NCBI GenBank assembly: GCA_033239525.1
Contig: BSYO01000020.1
Location: 12,154,308 to 12,218,307 of the forward strand
From: Nepenthes gracilis
Taxonomy: Eukaryota > Streptophyta > Magnoliopsida > Caryophyllales > Nepenthaceae
Direction of reading: 5' to 3'
Length of the DNA: 64,000 nucleotides
Part shown: positions 35,301 to 44,075 of the stretch, one piece after another
How positions within the stretch are numbered: position 1 is the first letter of the stretch
How the letters are laid out: each line of letters opens with the position of its first letter
The notes under the pieces: generated by a model
What the model was told of the DNA's origin: nothing
Databases searched by the model: none
Seen by the model: the letters and a program-made list of their open reading frames with translations, nothing else
Position numbers and translations under genes: made by a program

Positions 35301-38300
35301 AATTATTGTTGGATTCGACTCGAAAATGGGCCATAATTGTGAGGTCCAATCAAAAGGACATGAGCTCGACCAAGCAGAAAAGCCCAAACCTCTTAGCGTG
35401 TAGCCCACGTGACATCCCAGGTCAACAACCAATCAGCACACCTTCACCGTATATAAATAATTATTGTTAAATCCGACTCAACAATGGGCCATAATGGTGA
35501 GGTCCAATCGAAAGGACACGAGGTCGACCGAGCAGAAAAGCCCAACCTCTTAGCGTACAGCCCACGTGACATCTCAAGTCAGCAACCAATCGGCACTCCT
35601 TCATCGTATATAAATAATTATTGTTGGATTCAATTGGAAAATGGGCCATAATGGTGAGGTCCAATCGAAAGGACACGAGCTCGACCGAGCAGAAAGGCCC
35701 AAACCTATTAGTGTGCAGCCCATGTGATATTCCAGGTCAGCAACCAGTTGGCACTCCTTCACCACCTGTTAAGGCTCATGTAGCAACACAGAAGATGCTA
35801 GCCAATGAGGGATACGTTGCAAGCCACAGTATATCTTGTTCTCACAACTACTCAACAAATTCAGGCGTGGGCAACAAACTAAGCGCGGTTCACACCTGTT
35901 ATTGCTAAAACAGAAATGCTACTATCTCGGAAACGAGGGAAATACCTAACCCACAGCTCTTCACCGTATATAAATAATTATTGTTGGGTCCGACTCGAAA
36001 ATGGGCCATAATGGTGAGGTCCAATAGAAAGGACATGAGCTCGATTGAGCAGAAAAGTCCAACCTCTTAGCATGCAGCCCACGTGACATCCCAGGTCAGC
36101 AACCAATCGGCACTCCTTCACCGCCTGTTAAGGCTCCCGCAGATTGCGGGAGCCAGCACAGAAGATGTCAGCCAATGAGGAATACGTTTCAAGCCACAGT
36201 ATATGCTGTTCTCACAACAACTCAACAAATCCAGGCGTGGGCAACAAATCAAGCGCGGTTCACACCTGTTATTTCTAAAATAGAAATGTTGCCATCTTGG
36301 AAACGACAGAAATACCTAACCCATTGCTGCCAACCGTATATAAATAATTATTGTTGGGTCTGACTCGGATATGGGCCAATAATGGTGAGGTCCAATTGAA
36401 AGGACACGAGCTCGATCGAGTAGAAAAGCCCAATCCTCTTAGCATGCAGCTCACATGACATCTTAGGTCAACAACCAATTAGCACTTCTTCACTGCTTGT
36501 TAAGGCACCCGCAGACTGTGGGAGCCAACTTAGAAGATGCCAACCAATGAGGGATACGTTGCAAGCCACAGTATATGCCGTTCTCACAACCACTCAACAA
36601 ATCTAGGCATAGGCAACAAACCAAGCGCGGTTCACACCTATTATTTCTAAAACAGAAATGTTGTCGTCTCGAAAACGAGGAAAATAACTAACCCACAACT
36701 ACCGACCATATATAAATAATTATTGTTGGGTTCGACTCGGATATGGGCCAATAATGGTAAGGTCCAATAGAAAGGCCACGAGCTCGACCGAGCAGAAAAG
36801 CCCAAACCTTTTAGCGTGCAGCCCACGTGACTTCCTAGGTTAGCAACCAATCAGCACTCTTTCACCGCCTATTAAGGCTCTTGAAGATTGCGGGAGCCAA
36901 CTCAGAAGATGCTAACCAATGAGGGATACGTTGCTAGCCACAATATATGCCATTCTCACAACCACTTAACAAATCTAGGCGCGAGCAACCAACCAAGCGC
37001 GGTTCACGCCAAGATCTGGGACAATAATGGTGAGGTCCAATCGAAAGGGCACAAGTTTAACCAAGCAGAAAAGCCCAAACCTCTTAGCATGCAGCCCACA
37101 TGACATCCGATGTTAGCAACCAATCAACACACCTTCACTGCCTGCTAAGGTGACTGCGGACTGCAGGAGCCAGCTCAAAAGATGCCAGCCAATGAGGGAT
37201 ACGTAATGAGCCACAGGAAAACGAGGGAAATACCTAACCCACAGCTGCCAACCGTATATAAATAATTATTGTTGGGTCCGACTCGGATATGACCAATAAT
37301 GGTGAGGTCCAATTGAAAGAGCAAGAGCTCGACGAGCAGAAAAGCCCAAACCGCTTAACGTGCAGCCTACGTGACATCCCAGGTCAGCAACCAATCAGCA
37401 CTCCTTCATTGCCTGTTAAGGCTCCTGCAGACTGCGAGAGCCAACTTAGAAGATGCTAGCCAATGAGAGATACGTTGCAAGCCATAGTATATGCCGTTCT
37501 CACAACCACTCAACAAATCCAGGCACAGGCAACAAACCAAGCACGGTTCACGCCCAAATATGGGCCAATAATGGTCAGGTCCAATCGAAAGGGTATAAGC
37601 TTGACCGAGCAGAAAAGCCCAAACCTCTTAGCGTGCAGTCCACTTGATATCCCAGGTCAGCAACCAATCAGCACACATTCACCACCTGTTAAGGCTCCCG
37701 CAGACTGCGAGAGCTAGCTTAGAAAATGTCAACCAATGAAGGATAGGTTACAAGCCACAGTATATGTCGTTCTCACAACCACTCAACAAATGCAGGTGCG
37801 GACAAGAAACCAAATGTGGTTCACGCCCAACAAACACCCTGCCAAAAGTACGCACGAGTACCCTAAAGATACTAGAAGTATGCCTTTAGGGTAGTCGCAC
37901 ATACTTTTGCCAGATTGTTCACGCCCAATGTGCTTTCAAGATAAGCATATAGATAATTTTTGCATATTGTCAGTGCTTAATACATGCCTAAGAGATATTC
38001 GTACACCAAATGACTTTTGTTTCAGTGGCTGATGCGCACCTAATAAGCGCATGTGTGCTAATTTTCTATACAAGTCACATCCAATCAATTTTAAGTCATT
38101 TTTGCCTGGTTTTGGAGAGAAAATAGAGAAAGATAAGAGAAGAAGAGAGAGAATGAGAGAGGGAAGGTTAGAGGAGGAGATTTCAAGTGAATTTAAGTAA
38201 GATTTTGATAATTTTTAAGTGCATCTCATGCCATTCTTTCTTTTATTGTTGTTCTTTTGGATCTCCATGGGCATTTATCGTCATAAATGCTCATCATGCT

Positions 38301-40811
38301 ATAATTTCATATATAAAGTATTTATAATTCATATGTATGTACTCTCATTTCTATTTACAATTGTTTATAAAATTTAGTCCACATATATTGTGTTTTTCAA
38401 GTTAGATCGTCTAAAACCATATTTAAATATTCTTAGATGCCTTAATTTTCATATATAATACTCCACTATGACTTAAAACCTTAAATATATGCTTTGCATG
38501 ACTTGAATTTATTTTAAATTGTTCCTGCTTATTTTATAGTTGAAATGAAGAGAGAGAAGTTCACAAAAACCACACAAAATTCCTACATTTTCTAAGGATG
38601 TACAGCCCTGACATGTTTAAATTTTCATACAATAGCTTTTACATGCTTTAAAAATTTTATAATTTAGTTCTTGCATGAATTATGAATTTTTGCATGCTAT
38701 GTAATTGAAAAATTGTGAAGAAAGCTCTACAATTAGTCGAAAGACAATGATATTTTTTTGGTATTAGAAAATATAATGATTATTCGTATTTGTATAGAGT
38801 TTTTTATTTAATTATATAGAAACCATCTTAAAAACTAAAAGTGATATATTATGATATGTTTAGTATATTATAGTGATAATTAATATTTAAACCTATTATC
38901 CACGGGTTGAAAGCAATTTCAGCCTTACCTATATAGTTATATGTATAACGACTCACCTATGGATCTTGAATAGTAACGTAAGACATTTTATTATATGAAA
39001 ATATACACAACCCGAGTTTTAATTAGTCACTCCTTTGTTGGTGAGATCATATTGATATTGGGTCCATAAAAATTTGCATGATTTGAACATATTTAAATGA
39101 TTCATTGTTTAGAAAAGAAATATTTAATTATCAGCTTGAAGTTTATATATGAATGTTATTGAAATTATATGATATTACATATGATTTTAGATTGTATTCC
39201 TTCCAGTATATTTTGATACAATTATATGTTCGATTAGAATAAATAATATGCCTGCTGAGCAATTTGTTTATTCTTATTTTGATTTTAACTAACCTTCTAA
39301 ATTAAAGGGATTGGGGCATACCTGCAGGTAGAAGAAGTGATGAAAAGGCTGTTCGAGGAAATAGAATTAGGAGTTAAAAAATTTAATTGTGGTATGTTTG
39401 TTTCAAAATAGTAGATTTAGGATGTTTATTTCACTTTGATTCCAGGATATTGCATTAAATAGTTATTACAATATTTTGTCGGTGATATAGTTGGATTTCT
39501 GTTTGTCAAGTGGCGTGTATAAGATATGATTTTCTTTACTTACTCTGATTTTAATACAGACATATCTTCTTATGTATATTTCAAAGTCACTGTAAAGTTG
39601 GTTTCGGAGCCACTTTCAGGTGTGGCAATTCGGGTCCTATGATTGAATTTATTATATGTCGCTTGGTTCGTTGTCGATAGTGGACATTCGATGTAGGTTA
39701 ACGTCTGATGCTTGTTTGAAGTATTATTTTTGGTCGGTACAATAAGATGCTATGGAAATTTTGTTAAAATGAATGTCTAAAACCTAATTTAGATTAATTA
39801 AGGAAATAAATTAAGAACTTAGATTTCGAGACTTGACATAGGGGATGGTCAAATACTATGAAAGAACAAAGTGCATGCTAAATAAAAGTTTGGCCATAAG
39901 AAATGGAATAACTTGACTGGGCATAAGGCCATGATAGAAGGAAAAACGAATAGGGTAACGGGTGGAGAGTTGATGAATAAAATAAGTCAAATTTGACACG
40001 AAAATAAAAATCACCGTTTATTTGATGTTAATTTAAATATTATGTGTGATTCATAAATTATGGAAAATTTGTTGAATAAATTCTTAATATTTTTCTACCT
40101 TCTCATTCCTACACTTTATAATCAATCTAACCAAACATAAAATTTTTCCAATTAACCTAGTTCTCTACATTTTACACAATTTTTCTCTGAAGAAACCAAT
40201 TCCCCATTGATGCAAGGTTGCACTTTATTGTAATCATGTCTATGAAGGAACGAGTAGAGAAAAATGAATCCAAACCTCAAGAGAAGCCAGAGAAAGATGA
40301 TGAATGGAGGGCCATTTATCCATCCGCCGGTTGTAGTTGTAATTACAGTGGCCGCCACCCTCGTCTGCTGCAGAATCATTTCCGAAACCCAAATCCCATA
40401 CACCCTTCTCTCTTCATCCTCATTCACGAAATCTTTCCCTTCACTACTTCCTTTCTCTTCACAACGGAAACTACTATCAGAGGCTAGTCTTCTCCAAGGC
40501 AAGTCTCTACGATTCTGATCGTACCAATCCAACAACGAGACCCTCATTACAGCAATGTCGTCTCCGTTGAATCTCAATAAATCCTCTATGTCCTCCGCTC
40601 CTCTTCCATTTTCGCTATCATGTGGTTTTCTAATTTTTCTGACCCGTGTTCTCTTCCCTGCAATAGGTGCCATTACGGATGCCGCTGGGGTTGGTTCTTT
40701 GAAGTTCTTCCGCCTTTTCGTAGTGGCCTTAGACATGGAAAAATTCGTTGGAGGGGTGTAGCCTGGAGGAGGGAGAACAAAAGCAATGATAGAAGGCAGC
40801 TTCTTCGACAT
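26268..40811 (-). CDS. MYH: MutY-type adenine DNA glycosylase gene (MUTYH homolog), seven exons, exon 1 frameshifted
   Basis: The product would remove adenine mispaired with 8-oxoguanine (base excision repair, nucleus and organelles). Seven exons, all with compatible phases, run from ATG at 40,736 or 40,811 to TGA at 26,268. Seen in order: PWRR, catalytic helix IWVSEMILQQTRV, helix-hairpin-helix VPGIGNYTACAIAFAF, catalytic Asp in VPVVDGNVVRVLSR, 4Fe-4S cysteines spaced C-x6-C-x2-C-x5-C (CTPTGPNCSSCPVSGQC), and the Nudix-like C-terminal domain that reads 8-oxoG (FLLVKRPDEGLLAGLWEFPS). About 490-515 codons, somewhat short for a plant MutY. Oddities: a net frameshift in exon 1 beside the catalytic helix, and a 10.8-kb intron 1 full of repeats. 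Either a recent pseudogene, a sequence error, or a variant allele; other exons are intact. Confidence 0.9.
26839..26963 (-). CDS. MYH: MutY exon 6
   Basis: 125 nt encode YSWHEGGMKLVSEMPDDG and IVWKCVESKGLSRMGLTSGV, the conserved WKCV...GLTS(G/A)VRK segment. Acceptor GAAG|AATAC (intron of only ~69 nt), donor AAG|GTAATA. Confidence 0.8.
27033..27574 (-). CDS. MYH: MutY exon 5 (Fe-S cluster and Nudix-like domain)
   Basis: 542 nt; completes the Trp codon, then ELAEQLVDPCRPGDFNQAI, the four cluster cysteines, a linker, CVVEISESLDFLEGHFSNG, FLLVKRPDEGLLAGLWEFPS and EYVHIFSHIRLKMYVELLIL. No stop. Acceptor TCAG|GGAAC; donor AAAAG|GTTCGG is a weak match, but the phase (1) fits the next exon exactly. 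Confidence 0.9.
28788..28885 (-). CDS. MYH: MutY exon 4 (catalytic aspartate)
   Basis: 98 nt encode AVPVVDGNVVRVLSRLKTIS, then ANPKDSSMVKNF and the first two bases of a Trp codon. The Asp of VDGN is the catalytic residue of the family. Acceptor TTAG|GCA, donor TG|GTAAGC. Confidence 0.9.
28971..29087 (-). CDS. MYH: MutY exon 3 (helix-hairpin-helix)
   Basis: 39 codons, GAKKITEEGGSFPRTVSSF, then REVPGIGNYTACAIAFAFKE. Contains the DNA-binding helix-hairpin-helix. Acceptor TCAG|GGA, donor GAA|GTGAGT. The related IASIAF of other plants appears here as IAFAF, one residue shorter. Confidence 0.9.
29383..29442 (-). CDS. MYH: MutY exon 2
   Basis: Sixty nt, phase 0 both ends, encode EVNEMWAGLGYYRRARYLLE, a signature of MutY. 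Acceptor ACAG|GAG and donor GAG|GTATCA are canonical. It follows a 10.8-kb intron and directly continues the SLASLE end of exon 1. Confidence 0.9.
30805..32355. repeat. Left long direct repeat in MutY intron 1 (LTR-like)
   Basis: Aligns over ~1.55 kb with 37,864-39,423, same orientation. Long stretches are identical (around 31,680-31,830 versus 38,750-38,900). Shared landmarks: TTAATGCATGCCTAA or TTAATACATGCCTAA, AGAGAGAATGAGAGAGGGAA, AACCTATTATCCACGGGTTG and TATAACGAC(C/T)CAC. Homology stops at GGATG (32,355). The layout, with a GA-rich leader and a late ACGACCCACTTATG segment, resembles the tail half of the long gypsy LTRs at 44-61 kb. Confidence 0.8.
32356..33369. other. Intron-1 sequence between the left repeat and the tandem array
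   Basis: Contains an AATA/TAAA microsatellite (about 32,382-32,403). 32,640-33,260 has short phrases that recur near 43,260-43,450 (for example ATTC/TTCCC(C/A)CG(A/T)TAT(A/C)TC). No coding content; transposon origin is likely but not assignable. Confidence 0.5.
33370..37840 (+). repeat. Tandem array of long (~370-440 bp) and short (~155-160 bp) units
   Basis: At least eleven units start with TGTTGG(G/A)T(C/T)(C/T)GACTC or a variant (33,911; 34,365; 34,528; 35,148; 35,307; 35,464; 35,620; 35,981; 36,350; 36,723; 37,269). Each has GGGCCA(T/A)AATGGTGAGGTC, ACACGAGCTCGACCGAGCAG, TCTTAGCGTGCAGCCCACGT and ends CCGTATATAAATAATTAT. Long units also contain a ~230-bp middle with a hairpin, CAGAAGATGCCAGCCAATGA and TGTTATTGCTAAAACAGAAA. 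Short units lack that middle. Units look like LTRs of a TRIM-type element joined head-to-tail, sharing one boundary. Small open frames within it repeat with the unit and are not genes. Confidence 0.85.
36132..36154. repeat. Perfect 10-bp hairpin in a long array unit
   Basis: GGCTCCCGCA, loop GAT, then TGCGGGAGCC. Equivalent positions in other long units keep it partly (33,530; 34,145; 34,679; 36,505; 36,878; 37,158; 37,424; 37,696), with one or a few mismatches. It is absent from short units. Confidence 0.8.
37864..39423. repeat. Right long direct repeat in MutY intron 1 (LTR-like)
   Basis: Partner of 30,805-32,355. Beyond 39,423 it continues with TTTATTTCACTTTGATTCC and a ~350-bp tail not present after the left copy, so the left copy has lost its end or was cut there. 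A two-LTR element with the array as its inside is the simplest reading. Confidence 0.75.
40276..40811 (-). CDS. MYH: MutY exon 1, with frameshift near 40,340
   Basis: Candidate starts are 40,811 (MSKKLPS) and 40,736 (MSKATTKRRK); the second begins a basic, NLS-like leader typical of the family. The frame encodes RVSLLDWYDQNRRDLPWRR and VYGIWVSEMILQQTRVAATV, then leaves the family sequence. One frame over, the DNA encodes NYNRRMDKWPSIHHLSLASL up to donor GAG|GTTTGG (40,275), exactly what should follow in MutY. So one base is missing, or two are extra, between the codons for the VI and NYNR motifs (about 40,335-40,350). No GT...AG pair can skip it. Confidence 0.85.
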
Positions 40812-40992
40812 TGAACTCTGTCAATCGGGTTCTCCCCCTTACCACTGGAATGTATTGAGGCATCACCTGGACTATAAATAATAAAAAATTCTTTGATGGG
40901 AATTCGCTGAAGAAATCAAAGGGCGTCCCACATCGATTTGAAGCAGTGTGTAAGACTTTTATGTTGTAGCAGGCAGTAAAGACTAAATAAAC

Positions 40993-40998
40993 CACGTG
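40993..40998. promoter_or_regulatory. G-box (CACGTG) upstream of MutY
   Basis: CACGTG lies ~180-260 bp upstream of the two candidate start codons, within ACCACGTGGT, a perfect 10-bp palindrome. G-boxes bind bZIP and bHLH factors in plant promoters. A regulatory role here is inference. Confidence 0.4.
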
Positions 40999-43809
40999 GT
41001 GAAAGTGAGTGGGACAAGCAGTCCATTGGGCTGGGCGGCCCAGGAAAGTCTCCGGGCCTTATTTCTCAAGCAGAAATGCTCTCTCGGAAACGAGTAAAAT
41101 TCAACTCGCGGTGCGATATTCGGAGGCCCAAGTTCGTGGGCTGAGACACGTGTGGAGCCCACTGGCCCCTATCCACCTCGGTTGTGTTTAGTTGGCCGAT
41201 AAGTACACAGTTATTCACTTGGACCAAATGGGATGACTGAACGGGGCTTATCATCATCGTGGTTAAATTTTTATTTTATTGTATTTAGTAGTGGGAGAGC
41301 TTCACCTCTCACAAACTGTTGTATTATTATATTAAAAAAATAAAAAAAGTTATATTTTAACTATTTATTTTAAGATAAATAAATTACTTTTAGCTTTTTA
41401 TAGTATTATTTGCTACTTATATTTCAATTTTTATATAAATAATTAAAAATTTTAAAAATAAAATAATTTCAGATCTATTTTTTTTATATTAACAAAATCA
41501 TTAAAAAATCATCCACATAAAATATTACATTAAAATAAATATATGAGGTGGCGGACATAAATACACAGCTATTCACTTGGCCGTAACAACGATGGCCGTA
41601 ACAGCTATTCTTAGATAATTCGGGTATCCTATCCATAAGAAATTAATTTTTTTATTCGAAATTAATTTCATAACTATGGTTCTGAGTTTGTGAGAATTAG
41701 GATGGCCGTAACAACGATGGTTCAGCCACAAGTTAACCAAAAGATATGAAATATTAAATAACAGAATTATAAATTGTGAAAAGATAAAATGCTTCTAACG
41801 GCTGTATAGTCCCACAACGATAGAAATTAAAGTGTAAAAAAAATTAAACTGTAAAAATATAAAAATAAGAGTGACGGTGGTTCAACCATCTAAAACTCAG
41901 AATAAAAAAATAGATAATAAATAAAATAAAAAAATTAAATAATAAAAATATAAAATTATAAGAGTGGCGGTGGCTTAACCATCTAAAATTCAGAAAAAAA
42001 AGACTAAAAATAAAATATGAAAAATAAAATAAAAAAAACATAAATTTGTTAGTTATTAGATGTTAGATATTAGATGGTTATGAATATTAGTTGTATCGTA
42101 TTGATTTTAACAGCACAACATAAAATTATGAGATTTTAATATTTATTTAAAATTAAATTAATTAGTAAAAATAAAAGAAGAATGGTACGATACTGTCTAA
42201 ATTGAGCTAATTTAAAAATAAATTTTATATTAAATTAAAATTTATAGGTATAAAATAATAGACATGGAATGAACTTACTATACTAAATTATTAAATTTGT
42301 GGGAAAAAAAAAAACTAATACCATAAATTTTAACCGAGCTTTTCCCCCTCTATTTTTTTCTCTCTCTTCCCTTGTTGCCTGTGCACAGCCCTCTGTTTAT
42401 CTCCTTCCTCCCTCTTTTCTCTCTCTCGCTCTCTCTCCTCTCTGTTTTCATTTCTCCTCCCTCTTTCTATCTCTCTTCTTCTGCTTCGCTGCTCCCCCTT
42501 TCCCTTTCTTTCCTTCCTCTCTCTCTCTCCTCTAATTTTCTTTCCTTTCTTCCGCTGCCTTTCGGCAGATTTACCTCATGCTTCTTCCACCATACAGAAA
42601 ACCCACCACCATATCTCTCTCTCCTCACTCCTTACTCGGCAGACCACTCTCCAAATCTCACTTCTGCCTTACGGCAAACTCCCGTTTTCCTTCAGCCGCG
42701 CTTGCATCGCTTTTTATAGATGAGAGGGGGGAGACGGTGATAATCATTCCCAACGGTGATAATCTTCCCCCCACCTTTTTACTCTCTCCGCCCTGCTTCT
42801 CCTTCGGATGCTTCGCGCTCCTCTGCTTCTCCTACATTTTGTCTGCCAGACGCTACCCCATCTGCAATCTCCTCCTTTTCCCATTTTTTTCCCTTTTTTT
42901 TCTTCTTTTTTGATCTGATGGTTTCTTCCCCATTTTCTTTTTTTTTTATTTTTCCTTTTCTTATATATATACATTTTTCTAAGATATATATATATTTTTT
43001 AATTTTTTAAAAATTTAATTTTACTCGTCTCCTTAGCATTTCTTCAATCAGCTAAATAGATTGATAAAATGAAAACTTTATATGATTCATTTGTATATTT
43101 TTTTAATTCTTATTTAAAAAAAAAACTTATATAATTAAAATATTATTTTAATTACATAATTTAAATAAAATTTATTATAAAATAATAAATAAATAAATAA
43201 ATAAATATAAATATAAAATTCAGTATTCATAAATTATACTTAAAAATAGGTGAACCATAATACTTGTTGCGTTCCACAAATTTGAGTTATCGTACAAGTG
43301 AGGGAGCTACTCGATCTTCGACGCCGAGTCAAATCGGAGCCAATCTAATACTCATCTCTTTAAACCTGAACTCTGCGCAACATAACTGTAAATAAGAGGT
43401 TAAAGGATTGCGAGAATTGTTCCCACCGTATATCCCCTGATACTCAAATCAGATATCTTTTTAAGAAAATAGAAAGATACAATAAGTATGTATAAATGTA
43501 TGTATCAGTAGATTGAGCGTTTAGGTGCACCCGCAGATGGGTGACATAGAGATGCACCCAGGCTTAAGAAGCAAAAATATGTTGAAGAATGAGCGTTATT
43601 GTTGATTGTACAACCGTCTATGTACGACCTGGAGTACTCTAGATGAATAGTCGGGCACTTGAATGGAATATCTCCTAGAGGGTGAACCTTTCTTTGATAA
43701 AATCTTCGAGGAATTGGGTGAAAATTTTCCTAGAAGAATTGATAATCAGAGTCTCTATCCCTTCTCTTTTCTAGATTCTCCTTTTCGGCCTCCTCTTTTA
43801 GATTCTCTA
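40999..43809. other. AT-rich intergenic region with low-complexity blocks
   Basis: 41,575-41,720 repeats GATGGCCGTAACA three times. 41,862-41,995 is a ~100-bp tandem duplication (TGGTTCAACCATCTAAAA / TGGCTTAACCATCTAAAA). 42,340-42,950 is a long C/T-rich block reading like an LTR leader (CTTTCGGCAGATTT, CCTTACGGCAAACTCC). 43,190-43,205 is (AAAT)n. 43,260-43,800 is non-coding. The overlapping open frames at 42.3-43.0 kb are low-complexity artefacts. Confidence 0.6.
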
Positions 43810-44033
43810 TATAATATCCCAAATATTTTTATCTGAATTTATTTGGGATTAATTATTTTTTAGTAATTTGGGTATGATAAAAAATTAATTAAATATTATA
43901 AATATTTTAAAAAATATTTAGAATTATTTGGCCAGTGTCGAAAGTGCGCCGGTGTATCAATTTGAGTTTTAAAATTTAAAAAAAATAGATAAATAAAAAT
44001 ATATATTATAATAACAATAATAATAATAATGTA

Positions 44034-44075
<42 letters not shown>

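Larger units (their letters stand above)
29443..40275 (-). other. MutY intron 1, 10.8 kb, repeat-filled
   Basis: Runs from donor GTTTGG at 40,275 to acceptor ACAG at 29,443. 29,443-30,800 and 39,424-40,275 look like ordinary AT-rich intron sequence. 30,805-39,423 is the direct-repeat/tandem-array insertion described separately. No open frame in it resembles a gene. If the gene is transcribed, all of this must be spliced out. Confidence 0.8.

Noticed and set aside
33370..37840. Many 60-95-codon frames on both strands, and a passing resemblance to a CRISPR-like spaced repeat
   Set aside because: Frames recur with each tandem unit and vary with its mutations. The unit is hundreds of bases long, without unique spacers, in a plant genome.
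33370..37840. Cassandra-type TRIM (5S rRNA-bearing LTR)
   Set aside because: No 5S internal promoter sequence could be recognised in the units.
40218..40814. Plus-strand frames of 64-89 codons
   Set aside because: Shadows of MutY exon 1 on the minus strand.
42299..43010. Several overlapping frames of 78-115 codons
   Set aside because: C/T-rich low-complexity DNA gives Ser/Leu/Phe/Pro runs in all frames; no family motif.
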